Part shown: positions 8,388 through 15,010 of the stretch, piece by piece
Numbering within the stretch: position 1 is the stretch's first letter
Layout of the letters: the number at the start of each line of letters is the position of its first letter
From: Xylophilus sp. Leaf220
Lineage (GTDB): Bacteria > Pseudomonadota > Gammaproteobacteria > Burkholderiales > Burkholderiaceae_C
NCBI RefSeq assembly: GCF_001421705.1
Contig: NZ_LMKO01000027.1
Span: 62,001 to 126,000, forward strand
Reading direction: 5' to 3'
DNA: 64,000 bases
Position numbers and translations under genes: made by a program
Notes under the pieces: model-generated
Seen by the model: the letters and a program-made list of their open reading frames with translations, nothing else
Databases searched by the model: none
What the model was told of the DNA's origin: nothing

Positions 8388-9106
8388 TCCACCGCGCGGT
8401 TCGGCCGTGCGGCCTGCTGCTGGCGGCTCTGGCAGTGGCCGGCCCGGTTTTCGCGGTCGACGGATACACCGTGCGCCGGGTCCAGGGCAGCCTGAAGGAT
8501 GCCGACACCCGCTTCGCCCGGGTGGCGGCGCCCGACACCGTTTTGCGCAGTGCGGCGGCGGACACCACGCTGCAATCGCGACCCGCTGCGTCGAGCTTCG
8601 GCACGGTGCAAGCCCCGCCGACCACCTTTCGCATCTTCCGCGAAGCCGAGGTACCGAAGGACCGTCTGCAGGTGACCCGCGAAGTGCTGGTGGCGCTGCA
8701 GGCACGCGAAACCCCGCAGCAGGCTATCGTGGTCGACCTGCCGGCCGACGTGCTCTTCGATTTCGACAAGGCCACGCTGCGGCCGGACGCGGCCGATGCG
8801 CTGGCCAAGGCCGCCGAACTGCTGCGCAGCTATCCCGGCGCGCCGGTCCGCATCAACGGCCATACCGATGCCAAGGGCACCGACGACTACAACGACGCGC
8901 TGTCGTTCAAGCGCGCGCAGACCGTTGCAGCGGCGCTGCAGCAGGGCCAGGGCCGCAGCTTTCCGACCGAGGGCTTCGGAAAGCGCAGGCCGGTGGCACC
9001 CAACACCACCGTGGACGGCCGGGACGATCCGGCCGGCCGCCAGCGGAACCGCCGGGTCGAGATCGTCATCGAGCCGATGGCCGCTGCTGCGGGCACCGCC
9101 CGCTGA
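8384..9106 (+). CDS. OmpA-family peptidoglycan-binding protein (240 aa)
   Basis: A GTG start overlaps the preceding stop. The signal peptide ends near residue 24 (PVFA before Val). The C-terminal half is an OmpA/MotB domain: VLFDFDKATLRPDA, INGHTDAKGTDDYNDALSFKRAQTV and the terminal NRRVEIVIEP are its hallmarks, and they bind the diaminopimelate peptide of peptidoglycan. No beta-barrel precedes it, so the protein is probably soluble in the periplasm. In this operon it would anchor the secretion pore or the surface fibre to the cell wall. The domain call is firm; the role is inferred. Confidence 0.88.
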   Translation: MIHRAVRPCGLLLAALAVAGPVFAVDGYTVRRVQGSLKDADTRFARVAAPDTVLRSAAADTTLQSRPAASSFGTVQAPPTTFRIFREAEVPKDRLQVTREVLVALQARETPQQAIVVDLPADVLFDFDKATLRPDAADALAKAAELLRSYPGAPVRINGHTDAKGTDDYNDALSFKRAQTVAAALQQGQGRSFPTEGFGKRRPVAPNTTVDGRDDPAGRQRNRRVEIVIEPMAAAAGTAR

Positions 9107-9129
9107 ACCTGTGAAGGAAAGGAACGACC

Positions 9130-9399
9130 ATGGCCCTGATCCACTGTCCCGAATGCAAGCGCGAGGTCTCCACCCGCGCGGTGGCCTGCCCCGCCTGCGG
9201 CTGCCCGATCGCCGAAGGCCGCGACGGATCTGCGGCGCATGCGGCGAAGCCGGTCGTGGACGCCGGCCTGCTCGGCAAGCTGGCGGCCGTGCTGGGTGCC
9301 TGGGTGGTTGCGCCCCATGTGGAGCGCACTATCGGCATCGTCGCGTTCTGCCTGATGGCCGCCTTCGTCGGCTATTTCCTGTTCTCGGGCGGACGCTGA
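9130..9399 (+). CDS. Zinc-ribbon small membrane protein (89 aa)
   Basis: AAGGAA-type Shine-Dalgarno sequence lies just upstream. The N-terminus has two CxxC knuckles (CPEC and CPACGC) that form a zinc ribbon, followed by a linker and one hydrophobic segment at about residues 66-85 (VAFCLMAAFVGYFLFSG). Such proteins occur as small membrane-bound accessory factors. It is the last gene before the terminator at 9411-9444 and may be the tail of the operon or an unrelated passenger. The function is unknown. Confidence 0.7.
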   Translation: MALIHCPECKREVSTRAVACPACGCPIAEGRDGSAAHAAKPVVDAGLLGKLAAVLGAWVVAPHVERTIGIVAFCLMAAFVGYFLFSGGR

Positions 9400-9410
9400 C
9401 CGGTACCGCC

Positions 9411-9444
9411 CATGCAAAAGGCCGGCAGAGCCGGCCTTGCATGC
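9411..9444. terminator. Bidirectional hairpin terminator
   Basis: CATGCAA plus GGCCGGC on the left pair with GCCGGCC plus TTGCATG on the right, around an AGA loop, with two extra A bases bulged on the left. It lies between the end of the + strand locus (9399) and the end of the minus-strand dismutase gene (9460), as expected for a shared terminator of convergent units. Confidence 0.65.
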
Positions 9445-9459
9445 GGTGGGTGTGCTGCC

Positions 9460-10227
9460 TTATCGGGCGGCGGCGGCGAAGCGGCGGTTGACCTCATTCC
9501 AGTTCACCACCTGCCACCAGGCCGTCAGGTAGTCGGCGCGGCGGTTGTTGTACTTGAGGTAGTAGGCATGCTCCCAGACGTCGTTGCCCAGCAGCGGCGT
9601 GCCCCGGGTCTCGGCCACGTCCATCAGCGGGTTGTCCTGGTTGGGGGTGGAGGTGACGGCCAGCTTGCCGTCCTTCATCACCAGCCACACCCAGCCCGAT
9701 CCGAAGCGGCCGGCGCCGGCGCGGTTGAATTCCTGCTGGAACTGCGCGAGCGAGCCGAAATCGGTCGCGATGCGGGCAGCCAGCGCCGGCGATGGCGATC
9801 CGCCCTGGCCGACCGGCGCCATGCTGGCCCAGAAGAAGGTGTGGTTCCAGACGCCGCCGGCGTTGTTGCGCACCAGCGCCGGATAGCGGGAGACGTTGGC
9901 CAGCACCTGCTCGATGGACGAGCGGGCCAACTCGGGGTTGGTGGCCGCGGCACCGTTGAGGGCATCGAAGTACGCCTTGTGGTGGCGGCCGTAATGGATC
10001 TCCATCGTCGCGCGGTCGATCACCGGCTCCAACGCGTCGGCCGCGTAGGGCAGCGGTGCCTGACGGAAGACCTGGGCGGCCGCAGGGCCGGGCGGTGGTG
10101 GGGGTGGCGCTGGGGCCGCCATCGGCGCCTGGGCCATCGGCGCGGCGGTGGTCGGGGCGACGGGCGTTGTCTGGGCGCAGGCGGTCAGCAGCGCGGCGGC
10201 AGCGGCGAGGGCGGCGATCTTGTACAT
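9460..10227 (-). CDS. Lipoprotein-type Fe/Mn superoxide dismutase (255 aa)
   Basis: Converts superoxide to hydrogen peroxide and oxygen. The Fe/Mn-SOD fold is clear: EIHYGRHHKAYFDALN gives the first metal His, NHTFFW the second, and the C-terminal DVWEHAYYLKYNNRRADYL gives the Asp and His ligands. Unlike cytoplasmic enzymes it begins with a signal peptide and lipobox LTAC (Cys17), then a Pro/Ala-rich spacer of about 30 residues, so it should be membrane-tethered in the periplasm. AAGGAA lies just before the ATG. Whether it uses iron or manganese cannot be settled by eye. Confidence 0.9.
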   Translation of the reverse strand: MYKIAALAAAAALLTACAQTTPVAPTTAAPMAQAPMAAPAPPPPPPGPAAAQVFRQAPLPYAADALEPVIDRATMEIHYGRHHKAYFDALNGAAATNPELARSSIEQVLANVSRYPALVRNNAGGVWNHTFFWASMAPVGQGGSPSPALAARIATDFGSLAQFQQEFNRAGAGRFGSGWVWLVMKDGKLAVTSTPNQDNPLMDVAETRGTPLLGNDVWEHAYYLKYNNRRADYLTAWWQVVNWNEVNRRFAAAAR

Positions 10228-10266
10228 GGATGCGGTTCCTTCGAAAGGGAAAAAAGGTCGTGTGCA

Positions 10267-10282
10267 GGCACCCTCGGGTGCC
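10267..10282 (-). terminator. Short hairpin downstream of eptA (weak terminator candidate)
   Basis: GGCACCC and GGGTGCC form a perfect 7-base stem around a 2-base loop. Reading on the minus strand it lies about 100 bases after the eptA stop, and a run of six T follows ten bases later. It might end the eptA transcript, or act in the leader of the dismutase gene. Confidence 0.3.
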
Positions 10283-10379
10283 CGGCCACGCCGACCATTG
10301 TGGAGACGACATCCCCACCGTCATCCGGCCGATGTCCGCTGCGTGTGTCGGCCGATACGCCGGGTGCGGCTTTTGCGGA

Positions 10380-12221
10380 TCAGGATCTGGCCGAAACCGC
10401 CGTCGGCGGTGCCGGCACGGCGGGGCCCGCCGCCGCCGTGGCCGAGGCCCCGCGGCACGAGGCCAGTGCGTCGAGCCCGGCCCGGTAGGAGGGCGTCTGG
10501 ACGTCGAGCGTGCCCAGCACCGTGTGGTAGAGGTTGTCGTGCGTCAGCGGCCGGTCTCGGCCTGCGGTCACGCACTGGCGGCTGAGCAGGGCGCGCCGCG
10601 CCAGGCCGTCGTCCATCCACAGCACCATCGGCACGTGCTTCTGCTCGTCGGGCGCCAGAGCGTAGGGCATGCCGTGCAGGAACAGGCCGTACTCGCCGAG
10701 CGATTCGCCGTGGTCGGACACGTACAGCATGCCGGTGGCGTGCCGGGCGGACTGTCCGTGCAGCCAGTCGATGGTGCGGGCCAGGAATCTGTCGGTCTCG
10801 ACGATCGAGTTGTCGTAGACGTTCAGCAGCGCCTGGCGGTCGCAGTCGGCCAGCGCATGGGTGTTGCATTCGGGCAGGAAGCGTTTGCTGGCGGCGGACG
10901 ACCGGCGGTAGTAGGCAGGGCCGTGGCTGCCCAGCTGGTGCATCACCAGCACCACGCCCTTGGCGCGCCGTTCCGCGGGCAGGGCGGCGATGCGCTCGTC
11001 CAGGCCCGCCAGCATCACCTCGTCGAGGCATTCGCCGTCGCGGCACAGCGCGGCCGCGGCCTGCGCGGCAGGCGCGAACGTGTCGCGGGTGAGGGCGTGG
11101 GGCACCCGCTGGCAGACGCCCTTGCAGTCGTTCTGGTTGTCGACCCACAGCACCGCCAGGCCGGCGGCCTGCAGCACGTCGAGCAGGTTCTCGTGCTCGG
11201 CCTTGCGGCCTTCGTAGCCGACCTTGCCGAGCGACGAGAACATGCACGGCACCGAGGCCAGCGTGTTGGTGCCACAGGACCTCACCCCGGTGAAGCTCGT
11301 GACGCCGCGGCGGGCCAGCTCCGGCGTGGTGTCGCGCGGGTAGCCGTTCAGCGCGAAATGGTCGGCGCGGGCCGTCTCGCCCACCACCACCACGAAGAGC
11401 GGCGGCTTGGGCGTGGAGGTGGCGACGGCCGAGTAGCTCGGGCCGAGCGCGGCGCCGGCGGTGATCGAGACCAGCTGCGTCTTGCGCTGGCGCAGCGGCT
11501 TGGTGACGGTGGAGACGGTCGAGCTCACCGCCGAGAACGGGTTGAGCATGAAGCGCAGCTCCATGTTGTTGCGCACCAGCGGCGCCAGCTCGCGGTACAT
11601 GCCCACCAGTGCACCTGCGGTGGTGCCCACCGCCAGGGCCAGCACCAGGCCGTTGCGCCATGCCTGGCCCCAGGCGCCCACCGGCGCCAACCGCACCTGC
11701 CGCAACCAGAGCGCCGGCGGGCCTGCCACCAGCAGCACCTGGCCCGCCAGGCCCCAGCCCAGCAGGTCGAGCGTTTCGTGGGTGTTGGTCTGCAGCGCGT
11801 TGGCGACCATGCTCGAATCCACCACGATGCCGTAGGCCAGCATGTAGTGCTGCACCACGCCGGCCAGCACCAGCAGGAACAACGCCGCCGGCTTCAGGAC
11901 CTTCGGCCAGGCGAAGAGCAGCAACAGCGCGAAGGTGATGCCCACGCCCACCACCGCCAGGCCCGCCATCAGCCGTGCAGGCTCCGGCCCCATCTCGCCC
12001 CGCGCGGCCAAAGTGCCCAACAGGCGCCAGGTCGCCAGGTTGCCGACGCCGACGATCCAGGCCGCCAGCAGCAGCGCGATCGTGCGCGGCGACCGGGGCC
12101 GCTCCAGCAGCGCGGCGGCACGCTGCAGCCAGCGGTCCGCACCGGCGGCGCGGGCCGGCGCGGCGTCGGAGGGGCGCAGCGCAGGCTGCGACAGGAAGGA
12201 GGAGGCTGAGAGTTCCGTCAT
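10380..12221 (-). CDS. eptA: Lipid A phosphoethanolamine transferase EptA (613 aa)
   Basis: Moves phosphoethanolamine from phosphatidylethanolamine to lipid A, which lowers surface charge and protects against polymyxin-type peptides; diacylglycerol is the by-product. The N-terminal 220 residues hold about five membrane helices. The periplasmic sulfatase-fold domain follows, with VVVVGETARADHFALNGYP (first metal site), SCGTNTLASVPCMFS carrying the acceptor threonine, and VSDHGESLGEYGLFLHG (second metal site). Several cysteines fit the disulphides known in the EptA/MCR family. It is divergent from a PmrA/PmrB-type pair. The symbol is given by family and context. Confidence 0.9.
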   Translation of the reverse strand: MTELSASSFLSQPALRPSDAAPARAAGADRWLQRAAALLERPRSPRTIALLLAAWIVGVGNLATWRLLGTLAARGEMGPEPARLMAGLAVVGVGITFALLLLFAWPKVLKPAALFLLVLAGVVQHYMLAYGIVVDSSMVANALQTNTHETLDLLGWGLAGQVLLVAGPPALWLRQVRLAPVGAWGQAWRNGLVLALAVGTTAGALVGMYRELAPLVRNNMELRFMLNPFSAVSSTVSTVTKPLRQRKTQLVSITAGAALGPSYSAVATSTPKPPLFVVVVGETARADHFALNGYPRDTTPELARRGVTSFTGVRSCGTNTLASVPCMFSSLGKVGYEGRKAEHENLLDVLQAAGLAVLWVDNQNDCKGVCQRVPHALTRDTFAPAAQAAAALCRDGECLDEVMLAGLDERIAALPAERRAKGVVLVMHQLGSHGPAYYRRSSAASKRFLPECNTHALADCDRQALLNVYDNSIVETDRFLARTIDWLHGQSARHATGMLYVSDHGESLGEYGLFLHGMPYALAPDEQKHVPMVLWMDDGLARRALLSRQCVTAGRDRPLTHDNLYHTVLGTLDVQTPSYRAGLDALASCRGASATAAAGPAVPAPPTAVSARS

Positions 12222-12244
12222 GCCACCGAAGGTAGGCCGCAGGA

Positions 12245-12283
12245 CTGAGCCCTACCTGAACCATCCGCTCAGGCTTCGTTCAG
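12245..12283. promoter_or_regulatory. Candidate response-regulator boxes between eptA and the pmrA-like gene
   Basis: CTGAG-N6-CTGAA at 12245-12260 is followed by CTCAG-N6-TTCAG at 12268-12283, which is the same direct repeat on the opposite strand. An 11-base period of 5-base half sites is typical of OmpR/PmrA-type regulators. Two oppositely oriented boxes suit control of both divergent transcripts by the regulator encoded next door. The match is seen in the sequence; binding is inferred. Confidence 0.45.
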
Positions 12284-12381
12284 CTTCGGGCGGCGCGGCC
12301 ACTACACTGGCCCGCACCTGCCGCCGTCGTCCGGATACGCGGCGCTTCTCTCTTTCCAACACCGCCCCCCGGGCCCCTGCC

Positions 12382-13053
12382 ATGCGCATCCTGCTCGTCG
12401 AAGACGACGTCGCGCTCTCCGAAGCGGTCTGCGGCTACCTGCGCGCCAAGTCCTTCGTCGTCGATCCGGTCGACGGCCTGCGGTCGGCGCGGGCCGCGCT
12501 GGCCGGTGCGCGTTATGCCGCGGTGCTGCTCGACCTGCACCTGGGCGACGGCGACGGCCTCTCGCTGCTGCCGCTGCTGCGCTCGCTGGCCGACCGGCCG
12601 GTGGTGATCGCGCTCACCGCGCGCGACCAGGTGAGCGACCGGATCCGCGGCCTGGACGCCGGGGCCGACGACTACCTGGTCAAGCCCTACGACCCGGGCG
12701 AGCTGCTGGCGCGGCTGCGCGCGATCGAACGCCGCCGCGGCAACGACGCGCCGGTGCTGCACCTGGGCACGCTCGAGATCGACCTGGCGCGCGACATGGT
12801 GCGCAAGGCCGGCGCGCCGGTGGTGCTCACCTCGAAGGAATGGGCGCTGCTGCGGGTCATGGCCTCCCGCCCCGACCGGATCCACACCCGCGAGACGCTG
12901 CAGGACGCGCTCTACGGCTTCGACAGCGAGACCGACAGCAACACGCTGGAAGTCTTCGTGAGCCGGCTGCGCCGCAAGCTGGGCCGCGAATACATCCAGA
13001 CCCTGCGCGGCTTGGGCTACCGGCTGGCCTACGCACCGGAGGACGCGGCATGA
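12382..13053 (+). CDS. OmpR/PmrA-type response regulator (223 aa)
   Basis: The receiver domain (residues 1-115) has the acidic pair in VEDDVALSE, the phosphoacceptor Asp in VLLDLHLGDGDGL, the Thr in ALTARD and the Lys in LVKPYDPGEL. The C-terminal winged helix (about 125-220) ends in TLEVFVSRLRRKLGREYIQ and LRGLGYRL, characteristic of the PmrA/QseB group. It is followed one base later by its kinase gene and lies divergent from eptA. The PmrA-like role is inferred from this context. Confidence 0.9.
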   Translation: MRILLVEDDVALSEAVCGYLRAKSFVVDPVDGLRSARAALAGARYAAVLLDLHLGDGDGLSLLPLLRSLADRPVVIALTARDQVSDRIRGLDAGADDYLVKPYDPGELLARLRAIERRRGNDAPVLHLGTLEIDLARDMVRKAGAPVVLTSKEWALLRVMASRPDRIHTRETLQDALYGFDSETDSNTLEVFVSRLRRKLGREYIQTLRGLGYRLAYAPEDAA

Positions 13054-13054
13054 G

Positions 13055-14467
13055 ATGCGCTGCGCGATCGCCATGCCGATGACCACGACTTTCGGGCCGG
13101 CCGCGCTGCCGGTGGCCGGCATCCGACCGGCCGCCACCCTGGCCCAGCGCCTCACCCGCATGCTGATGCTCTGGGTGGCGGCGGTCTGGATCGTCTGCGT
13201 GGCGGGCGTGGTGGTGTTCATCCATTACCAGATCAACCACAACTTCGACAACGAGCTGGAGGAGAGCGGGCAGCGGATGCTCGACATCGTCACCCACAAC
13301 CTCGACGTCGCCGGCCGGCCGGCCGACGGCGCGCCGCCGCTGGTGGCGCCGCCGCCGCTCGCCGGCACCGAAGACCTGGTCTACCGGCTGGTCGACAGCC
13401 AGGGCCGCCCGCTGCTGGTATCGGAGCCGGCCCTGCGGGCTCGCTTCTTCGGCAGCGCGCCGCTGCAGCAGGGCTTCTACAACCGCGACGGCTGGCGCAT
13501 CTTCACCGCGGTGCATCCGCAGCGGCCCCTGCTGCTGCAGCTGGCCGATCCCCGGCCCGATCGGCGCCGCGCGGTGCGGCGGGTGCTGCTGGGGCTGGCG
13601 GTGCCGATGCTGGCGGTGCTGGCGATTCTGCCGCTGCTGCTGGGGGCGGTGGCGCGGCGCGAACTGCGGGTGTTGCAGCGGCTCGAAGGCGAGATCGCCG
13701 TGCGCGGCGGCGACGACCTGCGGCCCCTGCCGCTGGCCGGCATGCCGCGGGAGCTGTTCTCGGTCGGCGAGCGGGTCAACCTGTTGCTGGAGCGGCTCAA
13801 GCAGTCGCTCGACGTGGAGCGGGCCCTGGCGGCCAATGCAGCGCACGAGCTGCGCACCCCCCTGGCCGCGGTGCGGTTGCGGCTGCAGACCGCGCTCGAT
13901 GCCGAAGGCGGCGTATCGCCCCGCGACGTGCAGGCGGCGATGACCGCGCTCGACGTGCTGCGCCACCGCACCGAGAAGCTGCTGCAGCTGTCGCGGGCCG
14001 AGTCGGCCGCCGGCCTGGTGCAGGCGCCGGTGGACCTGGTGCAGCTGGCCGCCACAATGGCGCAGGAGTTCTGGCTGACGCCCGCCCTGCAGGAACGGCT
14101 GGTGCTGCGGGTGCCCGACGGGCCGGTGCCCGCCGCGCAGGGCGACGTCGACGGACTGGCGATCGCGCTGCGCAACCTGGTCGAGAACGCGCTGCGCTAC
14201 GGAGAAGGCCGCGGCGTCGAGATCGACGTGCAGGCGCCCTGCGTGCTGGTGGTGCGCGACCACGGTCCCGGCGTGCCGCCCGAACGCCTGCAGGCCCTGC
14301 GCAGCCGCCATGTGCGCGACACCGATTCGCGCGCCGGTTACGGCCTGGGCCTGTCGATCGTCTCCACCATCGTCGAGCGACACCGGGGCCGGCTGGAGCT
14401 GGTGTCCCCGCTGCCCGACGGCCAGCCGGGGCTGGAGGCGCGAATCCACCTGCTCCCCGTCATCTGA
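13055..14467 (+). CDS. PmrB/QseC-type sensor histidine kinase (470 aa)
   Basis: Two membrane helices (about residues 33-57 and 178-203) bracket a periplasmic domain of about 120 residues. The cytoplasmic part has the HisKA motif ANAAHELRTPLAAVRLRL with the phospho-accepting His, then the ATPase boxes LRNLVENALRYG (N box), VRDHGPGVPPE (G1) and GYGLGLSIV (G2). It starts two bases after the regulator gene and its stop overlaps the start of dgkA by one base, so the three genes should be one transcript. Starts at 13073 or 13079 are also possible. The signal is not evident; Fe3+, low Mg2+ or peptides are typical for the family. Confidence 0.9.
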   Translation: MRCAIAMPMTTTFGPAALPVAGIRPAATLAQRLTRMLMLWVAAVWIVCVAGVVVFIHYQINHNFDNELEESGQRMLDIVTHNLDVAGRPADGAPPLVAPPPLAGTEDLVYRLVDSQGRPLLVSEPALRARFFGSAPLQQGFYNRDGWRIFTAVHPQRPLLLQLADPRPDRRRAVRRVLLGLAVPMLAVLAILPLLLGAVARRELRVLQRLEGEIAVRGGDDLRPLPLAGMPRELFSVGERVNLLLERLKQSLDVERALAANAAHELRTPLAAVRLRLQTALDAEGGVSPRDVQAAMTALDVLRHRTEKLLQLSRAESAAGLVQAPVDLVQLAATMAQEFWLTPALQERLVLRVPDGPVPAAQGDVDGLAIALRNLVENALRYGEGRGVEIDVQAPCVLVVRDHGPGVPPERLQALRSRHVRDTDSRAGYGLGLSIVSTIVERHRGRLELVSPLPDGQPGLEARIHLLPVI

Positions 14468-14913
14468 TGGGCCCGCCCGACCCACGATCCGGCGGTGCAG
14501 GTCCGGCCCCGGTGCCGCATGCCGCCGCCGCGCACAAGGCACGCCGGGGCATGGCGCGGCTCTGGCATGCCGCGGGCTACTCGGTGCAGGGCCTGCGCGC
14601 CGCCTGGGGCGAAAAGGCGTTCCGGCTGGAGGCGATCCTGGCGTGCGGGATGCTGCCGGCATCCGTCTGGCTCGGGCGAGGCTGGGTGGAGGTGGCGGTA
14701 CTTGCCGGCAGCGTCGTCGCGGTGCTGGTGGTGGAACTGCTCAATTCGGCGGTCGAGGCGGTCGTCGACCGCATCGGGCCGGAGTGGCACGCGCTGTCGA
14801 AAAAGGCCAAGGACCTGGGCAGCGCCGCGGTACTGCTCAGCACGCTGTTCTGCGGCGCGGTCTGGTGCGCCGCCCTCATCGCCCGCTGGCAAGCGGTGGC
14901 CGGCGCTGGGTGA
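14467..14913 (+). CDS. dgkA: Diacylglycerol kinase DgkA (148 aa)
   Basis: Phosphorylates diacylglycerol to phosphatidic acid in the inner membrane. The core has the DgkA signature ELLNSAVEAVVDRIG plus the cytoplasmic helix HALSKKAKDLGSAAV, and three membrane helices. The family is about 120 aa; this one has an extra N-terminal tail of about 25 residues. It overlaps the kinase stop (TGATG). EptA releases diacylglycerol, so placing dgkA in the same regulon would recycle that product; mcr-3 and dgkA are likewise linked. The linkage here is seen; the recycling role is inferred. Confidence 0.92.
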   Translation: MGPPDPRSGGAGPAPVPHAAAAHKARRGMARLWHAAGYSVQGLRAAWGEKAFRLEAILACGMLPASVWLGRGWVEVAVLAGSVVAVLVVELLNSAVEAVVDRIGPEWHALSKKAKDLGSAAVLLSTLFCGAVWCAALIARWQAVAGAG

Positions 14914-14931
14914 TTTCTTCGATCGAAAAAG

Positions 14932-14979
14932 GCCTGTAGCCGGCGTGGTAGGCCGACAAGTAGCTATAAAATTCGTAGC
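14932..14979 (+). repeat. AGCTAT-type dispersed intergenic repeat, copy A
   Basis: About 48 bases: GCCTGTAGCCGGCG, a short variable middle, GGCCGAC, then AGCTATAAAATTCGTAGC. It lies just after dgkA and before the convergent hybrid kinase gene. The same layout recurs at 26927, 36840, 41417, 45513 and 60283. Confidence 0.75.
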
Positions 14980-15010
14980 CTGGGTCAGGATGCGGCACAC
15001 GCCGCCGCCC

